Assembly: GCA_045106855.1 (NCBI GenBank)
Contig: JBGCFI010000007.1
Location: 186,001 to 250,000, forward strand
DNA from: Granulosicoccus sp045106855
Lineage (GTDB): Bacteria > Pseudomonadota > Gammaproteobacteria > Granulosicoccales > Granulosicoccaceae
DNA length: 64,000 bases
Direction: 5' to 3'
This document shows positions 1 through 9,433 of the stretch, in pieces. A program made the translations under genes and the position numbers. The notes below the pieces were generated by a model. It was not told where the DNA came from, searched no databases, and saw only the letters and a list, made by a program, of their open reading frames with translations. The stretch's first letter is position 1. Every line of letters begins with the position of its first letter.

Positions 1-1
1 T

Positions 2-301
2 GTCAAAGTGAAAGTCATGAGTGTCGATGTCCAGCGACGGCGTATTGCCTTGTCAATGCGAATGAGTGACAGTGCTGAGGATACTGAACAGAATCGTGGA
101 TCGCGTGACAGATCACAAGGTATGGGTAAATCCTCTCATCGTACTGCGGCGACGAGTAGTACCGGCACCCGTCGTAGTAATAACAATTCGGTTACCAACA
201 GACCACCCGCGACTTCTCGGGAAAAGCGGGCAACCTCAGGTGCGGACCAGCCCTCTGCACTGGCTATGCAGCTAAAAGCTGCACTTGCGACCAAAAAGTA
301 G
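2..301 (+). CDS. tex: Tex-family transcription accessory protein, C-terminal end (5' partial)
   Basis: The gene enters from outside the window, so only about the last 99 residues are visible. The first in-frame residues, including VDVQRRRIALSMRM, match the end of the C-terminal S1 RNA-binding domain of Tex, a cytoplasmic nucleic-acid-binding protein that influences transcription. After it comes a low-complexity, Ser/Thr/Arg-rich basic tail (roughly residues 25-85 of the visible part), then a short Ala/Lys-rich end and a TAG stop. Such disordered basic tails are common in proteobacterial Tex. An internal ATG at 17 could be mistaken for the start of a small gene, but the S1 strand continues in frame to the window edge. 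The family call rests on the S1 end alone. Confidence 0.72.
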   Translation, partial: VKVKVMSVDVQRRRIALSMRMSDSAEDTEQNRGSRDRSQGMGKSSHRTAATSSTGTRRSNNNSVTNRPPATSREKRATSGADQPSALAMQLKAALATKK

Positions 302-343
302 TGGAGCTGGAGCCGAAACTGTGATCGAGGTATAAAAATGGCG

Positions 344-386
344 CTTCAGAGTGTAGTCTTATAGCCTGGCTATTAACGCTCTGAAG
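344..386 (+). terminator. Nested hairpin after tex, possible terminator
   Basis: CTTCAGAG (344-351) pairs with CTCTGAAG (379-386), and within the loop ATAGCC (361-366) pairs with GGCTAT (368-373). It sits 43 bases after the tex stop and ends 52 bases before the next start. The downstream run (TTCTTCG) is only weakly T-rich, so termination is plausible rather than certain. Confidence 0.4.
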
Positions 387-438
387 TTCTTCGCCGATGG
401 TAGTTCAGATAAAGCAACCATAATTACCCAACATTCTC

Positions 439-1389
439 ATGACTGATACCTACCGTTTGGTTACCCGTAGCGATTTTGACGGACTTGTCTGTGCTGTGCT
501 GTTAAAGCATCTGGATATGATTGAAGAAATCAGTTTTGTGCATCCAAAAGACATGCAGGATGGCAAGATTGACATAGGTGACAAGGACATCACGACAAAT
601 CTACCCTTTGTGGATGGTGCGCATTTGGTGTTTGATCATCATGATTCGGAAGTCAAGCGCAATGATGTTCAGCAGGACAACTACATCATCGACGCCGATG
701 CGCCTTCTGCCGCACGCGTTGTCTGGAAGCATTTCGGCGGGCATGCTGCGTTTCCCGAGCGTTGGGACGAAATGATGGAAGCTGTTGATAAGGCCGATTC
801 AGCACAATACAATCTGGAGGAAGTATTGAATCCGCAACGTTGGGAATTGCTGAATATGTTGATGGATTCGCGCACCGGACTTGGAAGATTTCGTGATTTC
901 AGGATTTCAAACTATGCGCTGATGATGGAGCTGATCGATCACTGCAAGGAATCGAGTATTGATGATATTCTGAAATTGCCTGATGTTTCTGAACGTGTCG
1001 ATCTGTATCTTGAGCATGCGGATGCATTCAAGGAGCAGATTCAACGTTGCAGTACTGTTCATGGCAATCTTGTGGTTCTGGATCTTCGAAACGAAGAGAC
1101 GATATATCCCGGTAGTCGATTTGCGATATACGCTTTGTTCCCCCAATGCAATATTTCAATACATCAAATGTGGGGTTTTAAACAACAGAACACGGTATTT
1201 GCCACGGGTAAATCTATCTTTGATCGTAGTTGCCAAACGGATGTTGGTGATCTCATGCTCCAGCACGGTGGTGGTGGGCATGCAGCCGCAGGTACCTGCC
1301 AGATCGATAACGATAAGGCAGATGAGGTACTAGCGACCTTGATAAAAAAGATTAACGACAACGAAAACCTGTTAGCAAAGGCCAGTTAG
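439..1389 (+). CDS. DHH-family phosphoesterase
   Basis: A 316-residue cytoplasmic phosphoesterase of the DHH superfamily, which includes RecJ, NrnA and exopolyphosphatase-like enzymes that cleave phosphodiester or phosphoanhydride bonds with divalent metal. The signature is visible: an N-terminal SDFDG (11-15), the FDHHD motif with DHH at 66-68, and the C-terminal DHHA1-type glycine-rich GGGGHAAAG (277-285). The length fits a compact two-domain DHH protein without extra nucleic-acid-binding domains. Proteins like this are often labelled exopolyphosphatase in gammaproteobacteria, but nano-RNase or pAp-phosphatase activity is just as compatible. It stands alone between tex and the S4 gene on the same strand. 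Family is confident; substrate is not. Confidence 0.82.
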   Translation: MTDTYRLVTRSDFDGLVCAVLLKHLDMIEEISFVHPKDMQDGKIDIGDKDITTNLPFVDGAHLVFDHHDSEVKRNDVQQDNYIIDADAPSAARVVWKHFGGHAAFPERWDEMMEAVDKADSAQYNLEEVLNPQRWELLNMLMDSRTGLGRFRDFRISNYALMMELIDHCKESSIDDILKLPDVSERVDLYLEHADAFKEQIQRCSTVHGNLVVLDLRNEETIYPGSRFAIYALFPQCNISIHQMWGFKQQNTVFATGKSIFDRSCQTDVGDLMLQHGGGGHAAAGTCQIDNDKADEVLATLIKKINDNENLLAKAS

Positions 1390-1509
1390 TAAAGTTTGTG
1401 TTCGATACCAACTGTCAAAGAGGATAGTTTGCACGGGTTTACAGTTAGCGAGGAATAATTCGCAAATTCAGGCGGTATACTGATGTGCCGGAGCAGGAAG
1501 TTTGTGGCG

Positions 1510-1755
1510 ATGTCAGAAGGGCATAACTCCCAGGTGGTTCTCCTCGACAGCCAGCCTGTCGAACTTTATAAGATACTGAAGTTCGAAGGCCTGGTGGGCA
1601 GTGGGGCGCAGGCCAAGCTGGTGATCGATGACGGTATGGTACTGGTCAATGGTGGTGTTGAGACCAGGCGCAGGCGAAAGATTTACCACGGTGATCTTGT
1701 AGAGTTTGAAGGCAGACATCTGCAAATGGTGTTTGAAGATAGTGCTGATTCATGA
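1510..1755 (+). CDS. S4-domain RNA-binding protein, YbcJ-like
   Basis: A small protein of 81 residues made almost entirely of one S4 RNA-binding fold. Residues reading VELYKILKFEGL, then VLVNGGVETRRRRK, then GDLVEFEG follow the usual S4 order of two helices, a basic loop and a beta hairpin. It resembles the YbcJ/RlbA type of stand-alone S4 protein thought to bind structured RNA in the cytoplasm. The frame is open from 1483, but I prefer the ATG at 1510, which has AGGAAG about nine bases upstream and gives the standard N-terminus. Its stop overlaps the start of the following histidine kinase (ATGA), so the two are translationally coupled. Confidence 0.78.
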   Translation: MSEGHNSQVVLLDSQPVELYKILKFEGLVGSGAQAKLVIDDGMVLVNGGVETRRRRKIYHGDLVEFEGRHLQMVFEDSADS

Positions 1756-3539
1756 GTACCGCAAACACTCGCGAGATTGATTCACGTCTAGCGCAGTTCA
1801 ATCTCCTGGCTAGCAACCTGGTCTGGATTATACCGGCCTCGGTATTTGCTGCGCTGATTTTAGCGCTCGCAACCGGAGATCAGCTGTCCCTGCAATTCCG
1901 GACCCTCTGGTTCGGTGTCGTATTTATCATGCAGTTAGTGCGTTCCATTGTGCTTTTCCGCTGGCTACGCGATTCAACAACGGCGGACAACGTTCAGGAA
2001 CGTTTGCACCTGGCGACAGTGTTTTCCACGATCACCGGTTGTTGCTTTGGCCTGTTCGGCTATTTGGCAATTTCGCTGGAGACGCCTTTGGTCAGTTTGC
2101 TGGTTTTCATGCTTTTGACTGGCATGGTGGCGACCGCAACAGCAACCGTCTCATACTTGCGGACGATGTACACGCTCTACGTAATACCTCTGATGCTACC
2201 GATCGGTATCCGGATGTTCAGTCTTGATGCGCAAGATTCAGCATGGATTGGTGGACTGGTTCTGCTGTATCTCTTTGTCAGTTACGGCTCATCCCGGACA
2301 ATAAGAGCATCGATAATCAGATCAATAAATCTGCGTTTCGATAACGTCGAACTCCTTGACGATCTCAAACACCAGCATCAGCGGGCTGAAGTTGCGCTCG
2401 CACGTGAAGAAAAAGCTAATCTTGCTAAATCTCGATTTCTGGCAGCCGCGAGTCATGATCTTCGGCAACCGCTGCATTCGTTGCGTTTGTTTACCGCCAC
2501 TCTCGAAATGCAGACACGCAACACTCAGCATAAGACGCTGGTCAATCAGATCAATTCGTCAGTCAAATCTCTGGAAGAGCTGTTCAATGCTTTGCTTGAT
2601 ATATCCAAACTTGACGCCGGGACCATTGTGGCAGATCGTCAGCATGTTTATATTGATACTTTGCTCACTCAAATCGAAGGTGAGTTCAAACCTCTTGCCC
2701 TGGAAAAAGATCTTGAGTTCACGGTTGAGACTAGCCGTGCCGTAGTTCTTACTGATCCATTATTGCTCGAACGACTCATGCGCAATCTGGTTGGCAATGC
2801 TATTCGATACACACAGTCGGGAAATGTTTACATCTCAACAGAGTATGCCAATGACCGAATATGGGTTTCAGTTAAGGATTCTGGCGTGGGCATTCCGATT
2901 GCTGATCAGAACCGGATATTTGAAGAGTTTGTGCAGTTGGGTAACGCAGAGCGTGATCGAGACCAGGGTATTGGTTTAGGGTTATCTATAGTTAAGCGTG
3001 TAGCCGATATTCTTGATATTGAGCTACATGTATCGTCCGTAGTTGGAGAGGGGGCAACTTTTAGTGTCGGTGTGCCTGAAGGTGATGAGTCGCAATGTCG
3101 CTTTCGGCAGGTTCCTGAACAAATGGCGCCAGACCATGTGCCAACCTTGTTCATCCTGGTTATTGACGACGAAGAAGAGGTGTGTCTTGCTATAGAGGGT
3201 TTGCTGGAGACATGGGGCTGCGTTGTCATGTGTGCAACCTCAGGTGACGCTGCTATCCAGCAATTGTTTGAAATTGGCGATATACCTGATTTGATAATCA
3301 GTGACTACCGGCTACGCGACGGGGAAACAGGTGGCGATGCTATTGTCAATATTCGTAAGGCTTTTGGGACTGATTTGCCTGCGATAATTCTTAGTGGCGA
3401 TATAGCACCCGATAGACTCCAGGATATCAAAGCGCTGGGTTTTCCCTTTCTGCACAAGCCCTGCGAGCCTGAAACCTTACGTCAACTCATATCGCGCGAG
3501 ACCAGGCCTGTGAACCAGCTGACTCGTGACGCGGTTTAA
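1752..3539 (+). CDS. Hybrid sensor histidine kinase / response regulator
   Basis: A 595-residue inner-membrane sensor. The first 180 residues hold about six hydrophobic segments (near 23-41, 52-69, 90-108, 112-132, 139-155 and 165-179) with almost no periplasmic loop, so the stimulus is probably sensed within the membrane. A short coiled linker (200-225) leads to HisKA with the phospho-acceptor in SHDLRQP (H235). The ATPase domain shows the N box (N345, N349), DSGVG (376-380) and GIGLGLS (406-412). A C-terminal receiver has D472/D473, the acceptor D518 in SDYR, and K569 in LHKP. SHDLRQP is the form found in hybrid kinases of the PAS/7TM type. No DNA-binding regulator lies nearby, so the output partner is encoded elsewhere. 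The signal is unknown. Confidence 0.88.
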   Translation: MSTANTREIDSRLAQFNLLASNLVWIIPASVFAALILALATGDQLSLQFRTLWFGVVFIMQLVRSIVLFRWLRDSTTADNVQERLHLATVFSTITGCCFGLFGYLAISLETPLVSLLVFMLLTGMVATATATVSYLRTMYTLYVIPLMLPIGIRMFSLDAQDSAWIGGLVLLYLFVSYGSSRTIRASIIRSINLRFDNVELLDDLKHQHQRAEVALAREEKANLAKSRFLAAASHDLRQPLHSLRLFTATLEMQTRNTQHKTLVNQINSSVKSLEELFNALLDISKLDAGTIVADRQHVYIDTLLTQIEGEFKPLALEKDLEFTVETSRAVVLTDPLLLERLMRNLVGNAIRYTQSGNVYISTEYANDRIWVSVKDSGVGIPIADQNRIFEEFVQLGNAERDRDQGIGLGLSIVKRVADILDIELHVSSVVGEGATFSVGVPEGDESQCRFRQVPEQMAPDHVPTLFILVIDDEEEVCLAIEGLLETWGCVVMCATSGDAAIQQLFEIGDIPDLIISDYRLRDGETGGDAIVNIRKAFGTDLPAIILSGDIAPDRLQDIKALGFPFLHKPCEPETLRQLISRETRPVNQLTRDAV

Positions 3540-3635
3540 ACAGAAATAATTGTCTTTACTGGTCAGTTGATCGATCAAAACGTTCACGTACTATTTGTAT
3601 TCTTAAAGGGTATTTCCTTATTATCGCTTTGCAAG

Positions 3636-5567
3636 TCAGAGGTTGCGAATATCAATGTCTGTTGTGTCTCCTGAAGGTGTGAATCCAAATACTTTTCCGT
3701 AAAACGCCAACTCTGAAAGAGTTGCCTTTATGATTGTTTCGGATTTGCGAAAACCATGTTGTTCTCCCTCAAATTCAAGATAGGCCACTGGTAATCCGCG
3801 TTTGTCCAAGGCATCGACGATCATTCTGGATTGGTTAGGGGGTACGATGGCATCTTCTGCTCCTTGCAATACAATCATCGGTGCGTTGAAACCTGAAAGA
3901 TGATTAATCGGTGATCGTTCTGCATAGATAGCCGCATCCTGCGGCCAACGACCGATCAAGCTATCAAGGTAGCGGGATTCAAACTTGTGCGTATCATTGG
4001 CCAGAGCTTCGAGATCGGCAACACCATACAGGCTGGCACCCGCTGTAAATGTGTCATGCAAGGCCAGGGCAGACAAGACTGTAAAGCCTCCAGCGCTTCC
4101 GCCGCGTATAATCAGGCGCTTGCTGTCAACATCGCCACGTTTTGCCAGAAATTGTGCAACTGCCACACAGTCTTGTACGTCAGCAATACCCCATTGCCCA
4201 TCAAGTTTTTTTCGATAGCTACGCCCGTAACCGCTACTACCTCGGTAGTTGACATCGACTACTGCAAATCCTCGACTTGTCCAGAAACGTTGTGCCAATG
4301 ATAATTGCGAGCGAGCTGCTGATGTCGGGCCACCATGGGCAAGTACGATCAATGGGGGCTTTTCATTTTCAGCCGCGGTAAAATCAGGATTAACCGGGGA
4401 ATAGTAGAGTGCGTGCGCGATTTCACCGGAATTTTCATCTCCGGTTGGAAATTTCAAAACCTCTGGCGGTTTCATGAACTCATCAGATAGTGGTAACGTT
4501 CGTGCGGACCGTACCTCGATGCCGTCATAGTGCACGGAGGTTTCCCTTGACCATGAAGCACTGGCGAATGCAAGCCTGGATCCACTGAGCCTGATGGAAT
4601 GAAACGCACTTCCTTCCGGAGCCTTATCCAGGTGATCGATACCGTCTCTGTAATAGGCTGCCACGACATTGCCTTTGTCATCGAAACCGTAGCGCGAAAG
4701 CCCATGCACCCAAGGCGGATATCCGATTTCTCCGTCCACTTCCAGCACCGGAGTATCGTTACCCTGAACATAGAGTTGCCAGAAATCGTTGCGATCCGAT
4801 AGATAGTGAAGTCGATGATCGGGTGAGAACAACGGTTGTACGATTGCTTCATCAGATCCACCAGCTACGGCTCTCGCATCACTTAGCCTAATGTCTTCGC
4901 TGTCGCTGATAATATTCGCCATCATCAACGTTGTTGTGTCCCAGGGCATGTTTGGGTGATCCCATTGCACCCATGCGAGCTGTTTTCCGTCGCCAGACAA
5001 ACAGATTGACCCGTAAAAATCGGCTCCCTCTACCAAGCCAATTTGTCGTTGAGATCCATCGCGCGCAATCGCACAGATAAGGTTCTGTGGCTCATCTTGA
5101 TCTGGCAAATGTCTTTCACAAACGCTCACCAACCAATGTCCATCGTGGCTTGGCCGTATGTCGGCAAAGCGTAATCCTCGGGGCGTCGGCGGCTCAGCAG
5201 ATAACAGCTGGATAGCGTTAGCGCCGTCCGACGAGTAGTGCAGCTGGCGTAGACGCTGATCTGCGTAATCTACAAACCAGACGGTGTCGTTCGCAACCCA
5301 CCATGCGCCACCGCCGTATTCATGCATCAGAGTACGTACATTGATGTTTCGCGGGGTAACCTCGACGCTTTCGCCGGCTTGGTATCTCATGAGTGCGACA
5401 CGGCCAGCTTCTTCAGGTCGGGATTCTGCCCACCAGAGCGAGTCGCCATCGGGTATTACTTCATTGATTCCAACAGCACCAGAGACCAGCATCTCAGCGC
5501 TAATGGGGGAGTGCCAACTACCGTACGGGGCCTGAGTTGGGGAGGATTCTGCGCGCATACCGTACAT
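3636..5567 (-). CDS. S9-family serine peptidase (acylaminoacyl/prolyl oligopeptidase type)
   Basis: A 643-residue serine peptidase with the two-part architecture of family S9: an N-terminal beta-propeller-like region (about 20-370) that restricts access to short peptides, and a C-terminal alpha/beta-hydrolase domain (about 385-630). The catalytic triad is visible as S491 in GGSAGGF, D572 in GAEDAIVPP and H604 in GEQHGF, with the oxyanion region at HGGPTSAA (411-418). No signal peptide is evident, so it should act on peptides in the cytoplasm. Family members are annotated dipeptidyl aminopeptidase or acylaminoacyl-peptidase. It is convergent with the histidine kinase and diverges from the DUF533 gene. 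An alternative start lies three codons in. Confidence 0.87.
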   Translation of the reverse strand: MYGMRAESSPTQAPYGSWHSPISAEMLVSGAVGINEVIPDGDSLWWAESRPEEAGRVALMRYQAGESVEVTPRNINVRTLMHEYGGGAWWVANDTVWFVDYADQRLRQLHYSSDGANAIQLLSAEPPTPRGLRFADIRPSHDGHWLVSVCERHLPDQDEPQNLICAIARDGSQRQIGLVEGADFYGSICLSGDGKQLAWVQWDHPNMPWDTTTLMMANIISDSEDIRLSDARAVAGGSDEAIVQPLFSPDHRLHYLSDRNDFWQLYVQGNDTPVLEVDGEIGYPPWVHGLSRYGFDDKGNVVAAYYRDGIDHLDKAPEGSAFHSIRLSGSRLAFASASWSRETSVHYDGIEVRSARTLPLSDEFMKPPEVLKFPTGDENSGEIAHALYYSPVNPDFTAAENEKPPLIVLAHGGPTSAARSQLSLAQRFWTSRGFAVVDVNYRGSSGYGRSYRKKLDGQWGIADVQDCVAVAQFLAKRGDVDSKRLIIRGGSAGGFTVLSALALHDTFTAGASLYGVADLEALANDTHKFESRYLDSLIGRWPQDAAIYAERSPINHLSGFNAPMIVLQGAEDAIVPPNQSRMIVDALDKRGLPVAYLEFEGEQHGFRKSETIIKATLSELAFYGKVFGFTPSGDTTDIDIRNL

Positions 5568-5761
5568 TCTCTGATGAAAAGTGATACCCAGTGTGATGAT
5601 TTCGTGGGTAATGCAGTTTGAAGCTTAGGCGAATGTAACGTTAAAGACAATTGTTCATCACTCGCGGCACACTACCTTTAATTGCCAATCAAAGTCTCCA
5701 TATATTTCAACGGACAGGTATTACCTTGCCGATGTTGAAAACCACTTTCGGAGAATCTCAG

Positions 5762-6526
5762 ATGGATGCACGCAAGATTTTAGATAGTCTGCTCGATAGC
5801 TCTCAAAGGGCGACTCAGGCAGGGCTAAAAATGGCAGAAGAAAAGTCAATCATCCCGCCTGCTGGAGATGAGCGAACTGCACTTCTCACGGGTGTTGGCA
5901 CGGGTGCACTCGCTGCTGGCGCTGTTGCGTTATTGTTCGGCAGCAAGGGGACGCGCAAATTTGCTAAAAAAGCAGTGAAACTCGGTGGTACGGCTGCAAT
6001 TGGTGGGCTGGCCTATAAGGCATTTACACAGTGGCAGGCATCGCAGAAGCACGACGCTGCGCAATCCGGCACTCATGATACCTCCGCGTTAACCGTACCC
6101 GGGTCCTTGTCTGGAAAAACGCTGGACCTTGATCAGTTCGAAGTCGGAACTCCGATTGCGGATCTGTCGGATATCCAGGCAAGCGTAAGAAGTGAGTCGC
6201 TTATTAGAGCCATGATAAGTGCTGCCCGCGCGGATGGACATATCGACGATGACGAAATGGCGTTGATCACTCAGCAAATAAATAATCTGGGTCTTGAAAA
6301 GGATGTAACGCGGTTTTTACTCGAAGAACTGAACAAGCCGATTGACGTGAAATCAATCGCTGCATTGGCTGATTCCCCGGAGACAGCCGCAGAGTTGTAT
6401 CTTGCCTCGGCTCTGGTTGTCGATATGGATAGCCCGTCTGAGCGCACATACCTTGACAAACTGGCCATTGCCATGAATCTGGATGGCAGCATGGTAGCGC
6501 AGCTGGAGGAGCCGCTGCGAGGTTGA
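5762..6526 (+). CDS. DUF533 / TerB-like inner-membrane protein
   Basis: A 254-residue protein of the DUF533 family (E. coli YebE type). The N-terminus MDARKILDSLLD is typical. Two hydrophobic glycine/alanine-rich segments follow (around ALLTGVGTGALAAGAVALLFG, then VKLGGTAAIGGLAYKAF). The C-terminal half, from about residue 145, is the all-helical TerB-like domain with ISAARADGHIDDDE, an acidic metal-binding-like helix hairpin found in tellurite-resistance TerB. Function is unknown; a membrane-anchored stress or metal role is usually assumed. The frame opens at 5651, but ATG 5762 has GGAG eight bases upstream and restores the canonical N-terminus. Confidence 0.83.
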   Translation: MDARKILDSLLDSSQRATQAGLKMAEEKSIIPPAGDERTALLTGVGTGALAAGAVALLFGSKGTRKFAKKAVKLGGTAAIGGLAYKAFTQWQASQKHDAAQSGTHDTSALTVPGSLSGKTLDLDQFEVGTPIADLSDIQASVRSESLIRAMISAARADGHIDDDEMALITQQINNLGLEKDVTRFLLEELNKPIDVKSIAALADSPETAAELYLASALVVDMDSPSERTYLDKLAIAMNLDGSMVAQLEEPLRG

Positions 6527-6807
6527 AAACGGGTGGAATTTCAACCGCGTTTTAGCAAGTGTTGTGTATACGGCGAATGTAACCTGCCAGTGACGTTCCC
6601 CGCAAGGGAAACGCTCCCCTGCTAGTGGGTAAATGGTGCATCTGTTAGCTTGCGGCATTGCTGGCCAATCATTTGCAACTCCCCCACACAAACAGCCCGT
6701 TGTACGGTTGTTGTGTGTAACGTAGATGAGTAAAGCTTTGTTAGCGAATCGTCGCTAGATCATTCAACAGGCTGGTAATCACCATTTAAACCGGGAAGGG
6801 CTTATTC

Positions 6808-7779
6808 GTGACTGACATATTTCAATCGATTGATGATCGCACCAATCTGGCGGGCACAAATCGGCTTGAAATACTTATGTTTTGTCTTGGCAGAAAGGAT
6901 CAGTTAGAAAACGAAACCCGATTTGGTATCAATGTTTTCAAGGTGCGCGAGCTTATGACCGTACCCGCACTGATAAAGGTTCCCGAAGCTGCCTCGAGCC
7001 TGGCAGGCGTTGCAAACATACGCGGCAGAGCAGTGCCTGTCATCGACCTGAACAAATATTGTGGCTACGAGTCATCGCCAGATCAGAATATTTTGATTGT
7101 CACGGAATTCAACAACACGACTCAGGGTTTTCTGGTGAGCGAAGTTGATGACATTATCCAGTTGGCGTGGAGCGAGATTGTCGAGCCCAATGAATTAATC
7201 AGTAGGGATCACAATAACATGCTGACTGCAATGAGTAAGCTGGAGGATGACAGCATTCTTCTGCTTATCGATGTGGAAAAAATCATTGCGGAAGCACTTG
7301 GTTCAACATTTGATGCTGATCTCAAGGAAATTAAGAATGTGGACTACGAAGAAGAGCGTTGCGTGTTCTTTGCTGATGACTCGGGAGTTGCGCGTATTCA
7401 AGTGGGCCGACTGCTTGATAAAATGAAAATTACGCACAAAAGCTTCAACAATGGACGTGATGCCTGGGAAGCCCTGCAACAGGCTGCCGACGAAGCTACC
7501 GATGCAGGCGTACCATTATCTGACAGAATTCAGGCGGTAGTCACGGATGTTGAAATGCCGTACATGGATGGTTATGTTTTGACAACCAAAATCAAGGAAG
7601 ATGCCCGGTTCAACGGTATTCCCGTAATGATGCACTCCTCCCTGTCAGCTGCTCAAAACAAGAAGCTGGGAATGGGAGTGGGTGCCGATGCCTATGTTGC
7701 CAAGCTGATTGCTACCGAGTTTTCGGAAACGCTTCACAATTTGATTGCGAACGCCAGAGCAGAACGGCGGGCTGCCTGA
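6808..7779 (+). CDS. cheV: Chemotaxis coupling protein CheV (CheW-receiver fusion)
   Basis: A 323-residue cytoplasmic coupling protein linking chemoreceptors to CheA. Residues 20-165 form a CheW domain (INVFKVREL, IRGRAVPVIDL). Residues 183-318 form a receiver domain with acidic D190/D191, the acceptor D247 in VTDVEMPYMDG, S277, and K299 in VAKL. The fusion order and length are those of CheV, whose phosphorylation is thought to tune adaptation or act as a phosphate sink. It uses a GTG start with AAGGG upstream. It is a solitary gene, which is usual for cheV. The TRAP operon follows but lies behind its own promoter, so a functional link is only a guess. Confidence 0.92.
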   Translation: MTDIFQSIDDRTNLAGTNRLEILMFCLGRKDQLENETRFGINVFKVRELMTVPALIKVPEAASSLAGVANIRGRAVPVIDLNKYCGYESSPDQNILIVTEFNNTTQGFLVSEVDDIIQLAWSEIVEPNELISRDHNNMLTAMSKLEDDSILLLIDVEKIIAEALGSTFDADLKEIKNVDYEEERCVFFADDSGVARIQVGRLLDKMKITHKSFNNGRDAWEALQQAADEATDAGVPLSDRIQAVVTDVEMPYMDGYVLTTKIKEDARFNGIPVMMHSSLSAAQNKKLGMGVGADAYVAKLIATEFSETLHNLIANARAERRAA

Positions 7780-7802
7780 AAAATATGTCAGGCGTCCAGC
7801 AC

Positions 7803-7831
7803 TTGACGTCAGAGGGATTCTGCTTAACTAT
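7803..7831 (+). promoter_or_regulatory. Putative sigma-70 promoter for the TRAP operon
   Basis: TTGACG at 7803-7808 is followed after 16-17 bases by TAACTA/AACTAT (7825-7831). It lies about 30 bases upstream of the dctP start, which has a strong AGGAGAGA ribosome site. The -35 fits well and the -10 is mediocre. Confidence 0.4.
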
Positions 7832-7857
7832 GTACTCTTCATCACAGGAGAGAGTCA

Positions 7858-8877
7858 ATGGTAGAGCAAGTAAAATCACCATATCTATCAAGAACCCGAT
7901 TTAAAAGGCTTGCTATAGCAGGCGCTATCGGTGTAGCAATGACCATCGGTTCAGCCGTAGCCACAGCCGCTGAGTGGAAAGGCTGGAATATCCACCCGGA
8001 TGGCTATCCCAATACCGTGGGCATGGACAAATTTGCTGAATTGCTGGCTGAGCGATCAGATGGCAGGATCACCCTGAAAATGTTTCACTCTGGTGTCCTA
8101 GGCAGTCAGCCGGATGCTATCGAGCAGCTTCGTCTTGGTGGAGTGGCTATCGGTAATTTCAACCTGGGACCAATAGGACCCATAGCGCCAGCCGCAAACG
8201 TCGTATCACTGCCATTCATCTTCAAAGATGTTTCTCATATGCACCGTGCACTTGATGGCGAAGCGGGTGCACAAATCAGTGCAGGCATGGCTGAGAAGGG
8301 CATAGTTGCTCTGGCCTGGTATGACTCCGGTGCGCGTTCTTTCTACAATACCAAAAAGCCTGTTAACACTCCGGCTGACATAGAAGGCATGAAGATCCGT
8401 GTGATGAACAACGATCTTTATTCCGGCATGATATCCGCTATGGGTGGAAATCCGTCGCCAATGGCGTTTGCCGAAGTCTTCCAGTCATTGAAAACAGGGG
8501 TCGTCGATGGTGCCGAAAATAACTGGCCCAGTTACGAATCCACCGGTCACTTTGAAGTCGCAGGTTATTACTCGCTTTCAGAACACCTGATTATTCCAGA
8601 GTGTGTTTGCATCAATGCCGATACCTTTAATGCACTATCGGCTGAAGATCAGGCAATGGTAACTGAAGCGGCACGCGAGTCTGCCGTATTGCAGCGTGAG
8701 CTCTGGGCAGAGCGGGAAGCTGCCAGCAAGGAAAAGGTTATGGCAGGAGGTGTTCAGTACAACGATATCGCCGACAAGTCTGCCTTTCAGGCCGCAATGC
8801 AACCTGTTTACGACACCTATCTTGCTGATAACCCTGAACTGGTATCGCTGGTTGAATTGATCAAAAATACTGACTGA
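7858..8877 (+). CDS. TRAP transporter periplasmic substrate-binding protein (DctP family)
   Basis: A 339-residue periplasmic binding protein of the tripartite ATP-independent periplasmic (TRAP) class, which delivers organic acids or similar solutes to a sodium-driven DctQM permease. An arginine/lysine-containing N-region and hydrophobic core end in AVATAAEW, giving a signal peptide of about 38 residues. The mature part shows the family pattern: LRLGGVAIGNFN, the GMKIRVMNNDLY segment around the carboxylate-binding arginine, and FQSLKTGVVDGAENNW. It is the first gene of a DctP-Q-M operon preceded by AGGAGAGA. The ligand cannot be read from sequence; most relatives bind C4-dicarboxylates, sugar acids or other carboxylates. 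Confidence 0.9.
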   Translation: MVEQVKSPYLSRTRFKRLAIAGAIGVAMTIGSAVATAAEWKGWNIHPDGYPNTVGMDKFAELLAERSDGRITLKMFHSGVLGSQPDAIEQLRLGGVAIGNFNLGPIGPIAPAANVVSLPFIFKDVSHMHRALDGEAGAQISAGMAEKGIVALAWYDSGARSFYNTKKPVNTPADIEGMKIRVMNNDLYSGMISAMGGNPSPMAFAEVFQSLKTGVVDGAENNWPSYESTGHFEVAGYYSLSEHLIIPECVCINADTFNALSAEDQAMVTEAARESAVLQRELWAEREAASKEKVMAGGVQYNDIADKSAFQAAMQPVYDTYLADNPELVSLVELIKNTD

Positions 8878-8905
8878 AAACCTTAAAACCCCGTTTATCA
8901 CTTTT

Positions 8906-9433
8906 GTGAAAAGCGTGATCAGCGCCTACCGCAAACTACTGGATACCCTTTGCTTTATCAGCGAGTGGATCTGCGGTACGGCGCTGGTCGTTCTGACCGT
9001 CATTTTTGGTTGGCTGGTGTACGGTCGTTATGTATTGAATGCCACGCCTACCTGGGTAGAGCAAGTGTCATTGCTCCTTATCGTACTCATCGGTTTTTTA
9101 GGAGCATCAATTGGCGTTCATCGTGGCACGCACCTGGGGGTAACCTACTTGCGCGAGTTGTTTCCGCGGTCTGTGCGGCGTGTGCTTGAACTCGCGGCAC
9201 ACATTATCATGGGTATATTCGGCACTGTGATGATGATAAACAGCTATAACCTTGTGATTTTCAAATGGGGGTCGCAGATTCCTCTGCTTGGAATCCCTGA
9301 AGGCTTCCGAGCCATTCCAATCACATTATGTGGCGCACTTACCCTACTGTATTCGATTGGTCATATCGCTGAGTGGATAAAACCCACCAGGGACGACTCC
9401 GATATCAACGACATGCTGCAATCCAACGCCTGA
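8906..9433 (+). CDS. TRAP transporter small permease (DctQ family)
   Basis: A 175-residue membrane protein with four predicted helices (about 20-40, 52-70, 95-115 and 135-155), the size and topology of DctQ, which docks the binding protein to the large permease. It starts with GTG 28 bases after dctP. The motif TWVEQVSLLLIVLIGFLG near residue 50 is typical of the family. Its TGA stop overlaps the ATG of the large permease, showing coupled translation. Confidence 0.88.
   Translation: MKSVISAYRKLLDTLCFISEWICGTALVVLTVIFGWLVYGRYVLNATPTWVEQVSLLLIVLIGFLGASIGVHRGTHLGVTYLRELFPRSVRRVLELAAHIIMGIFGTVMMINSYNLVIFKWGSQIPLLGIPEGFRAIPITLCGALTLLYSIGHIAEWIKPTRDDSDINDMLQSNA

Noticed and set aside
17..301. A small independent gene beginning at the first ATG.
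   Set aside because: The S1-domain residues continue in frame to the window edge, so this is the end of tex.
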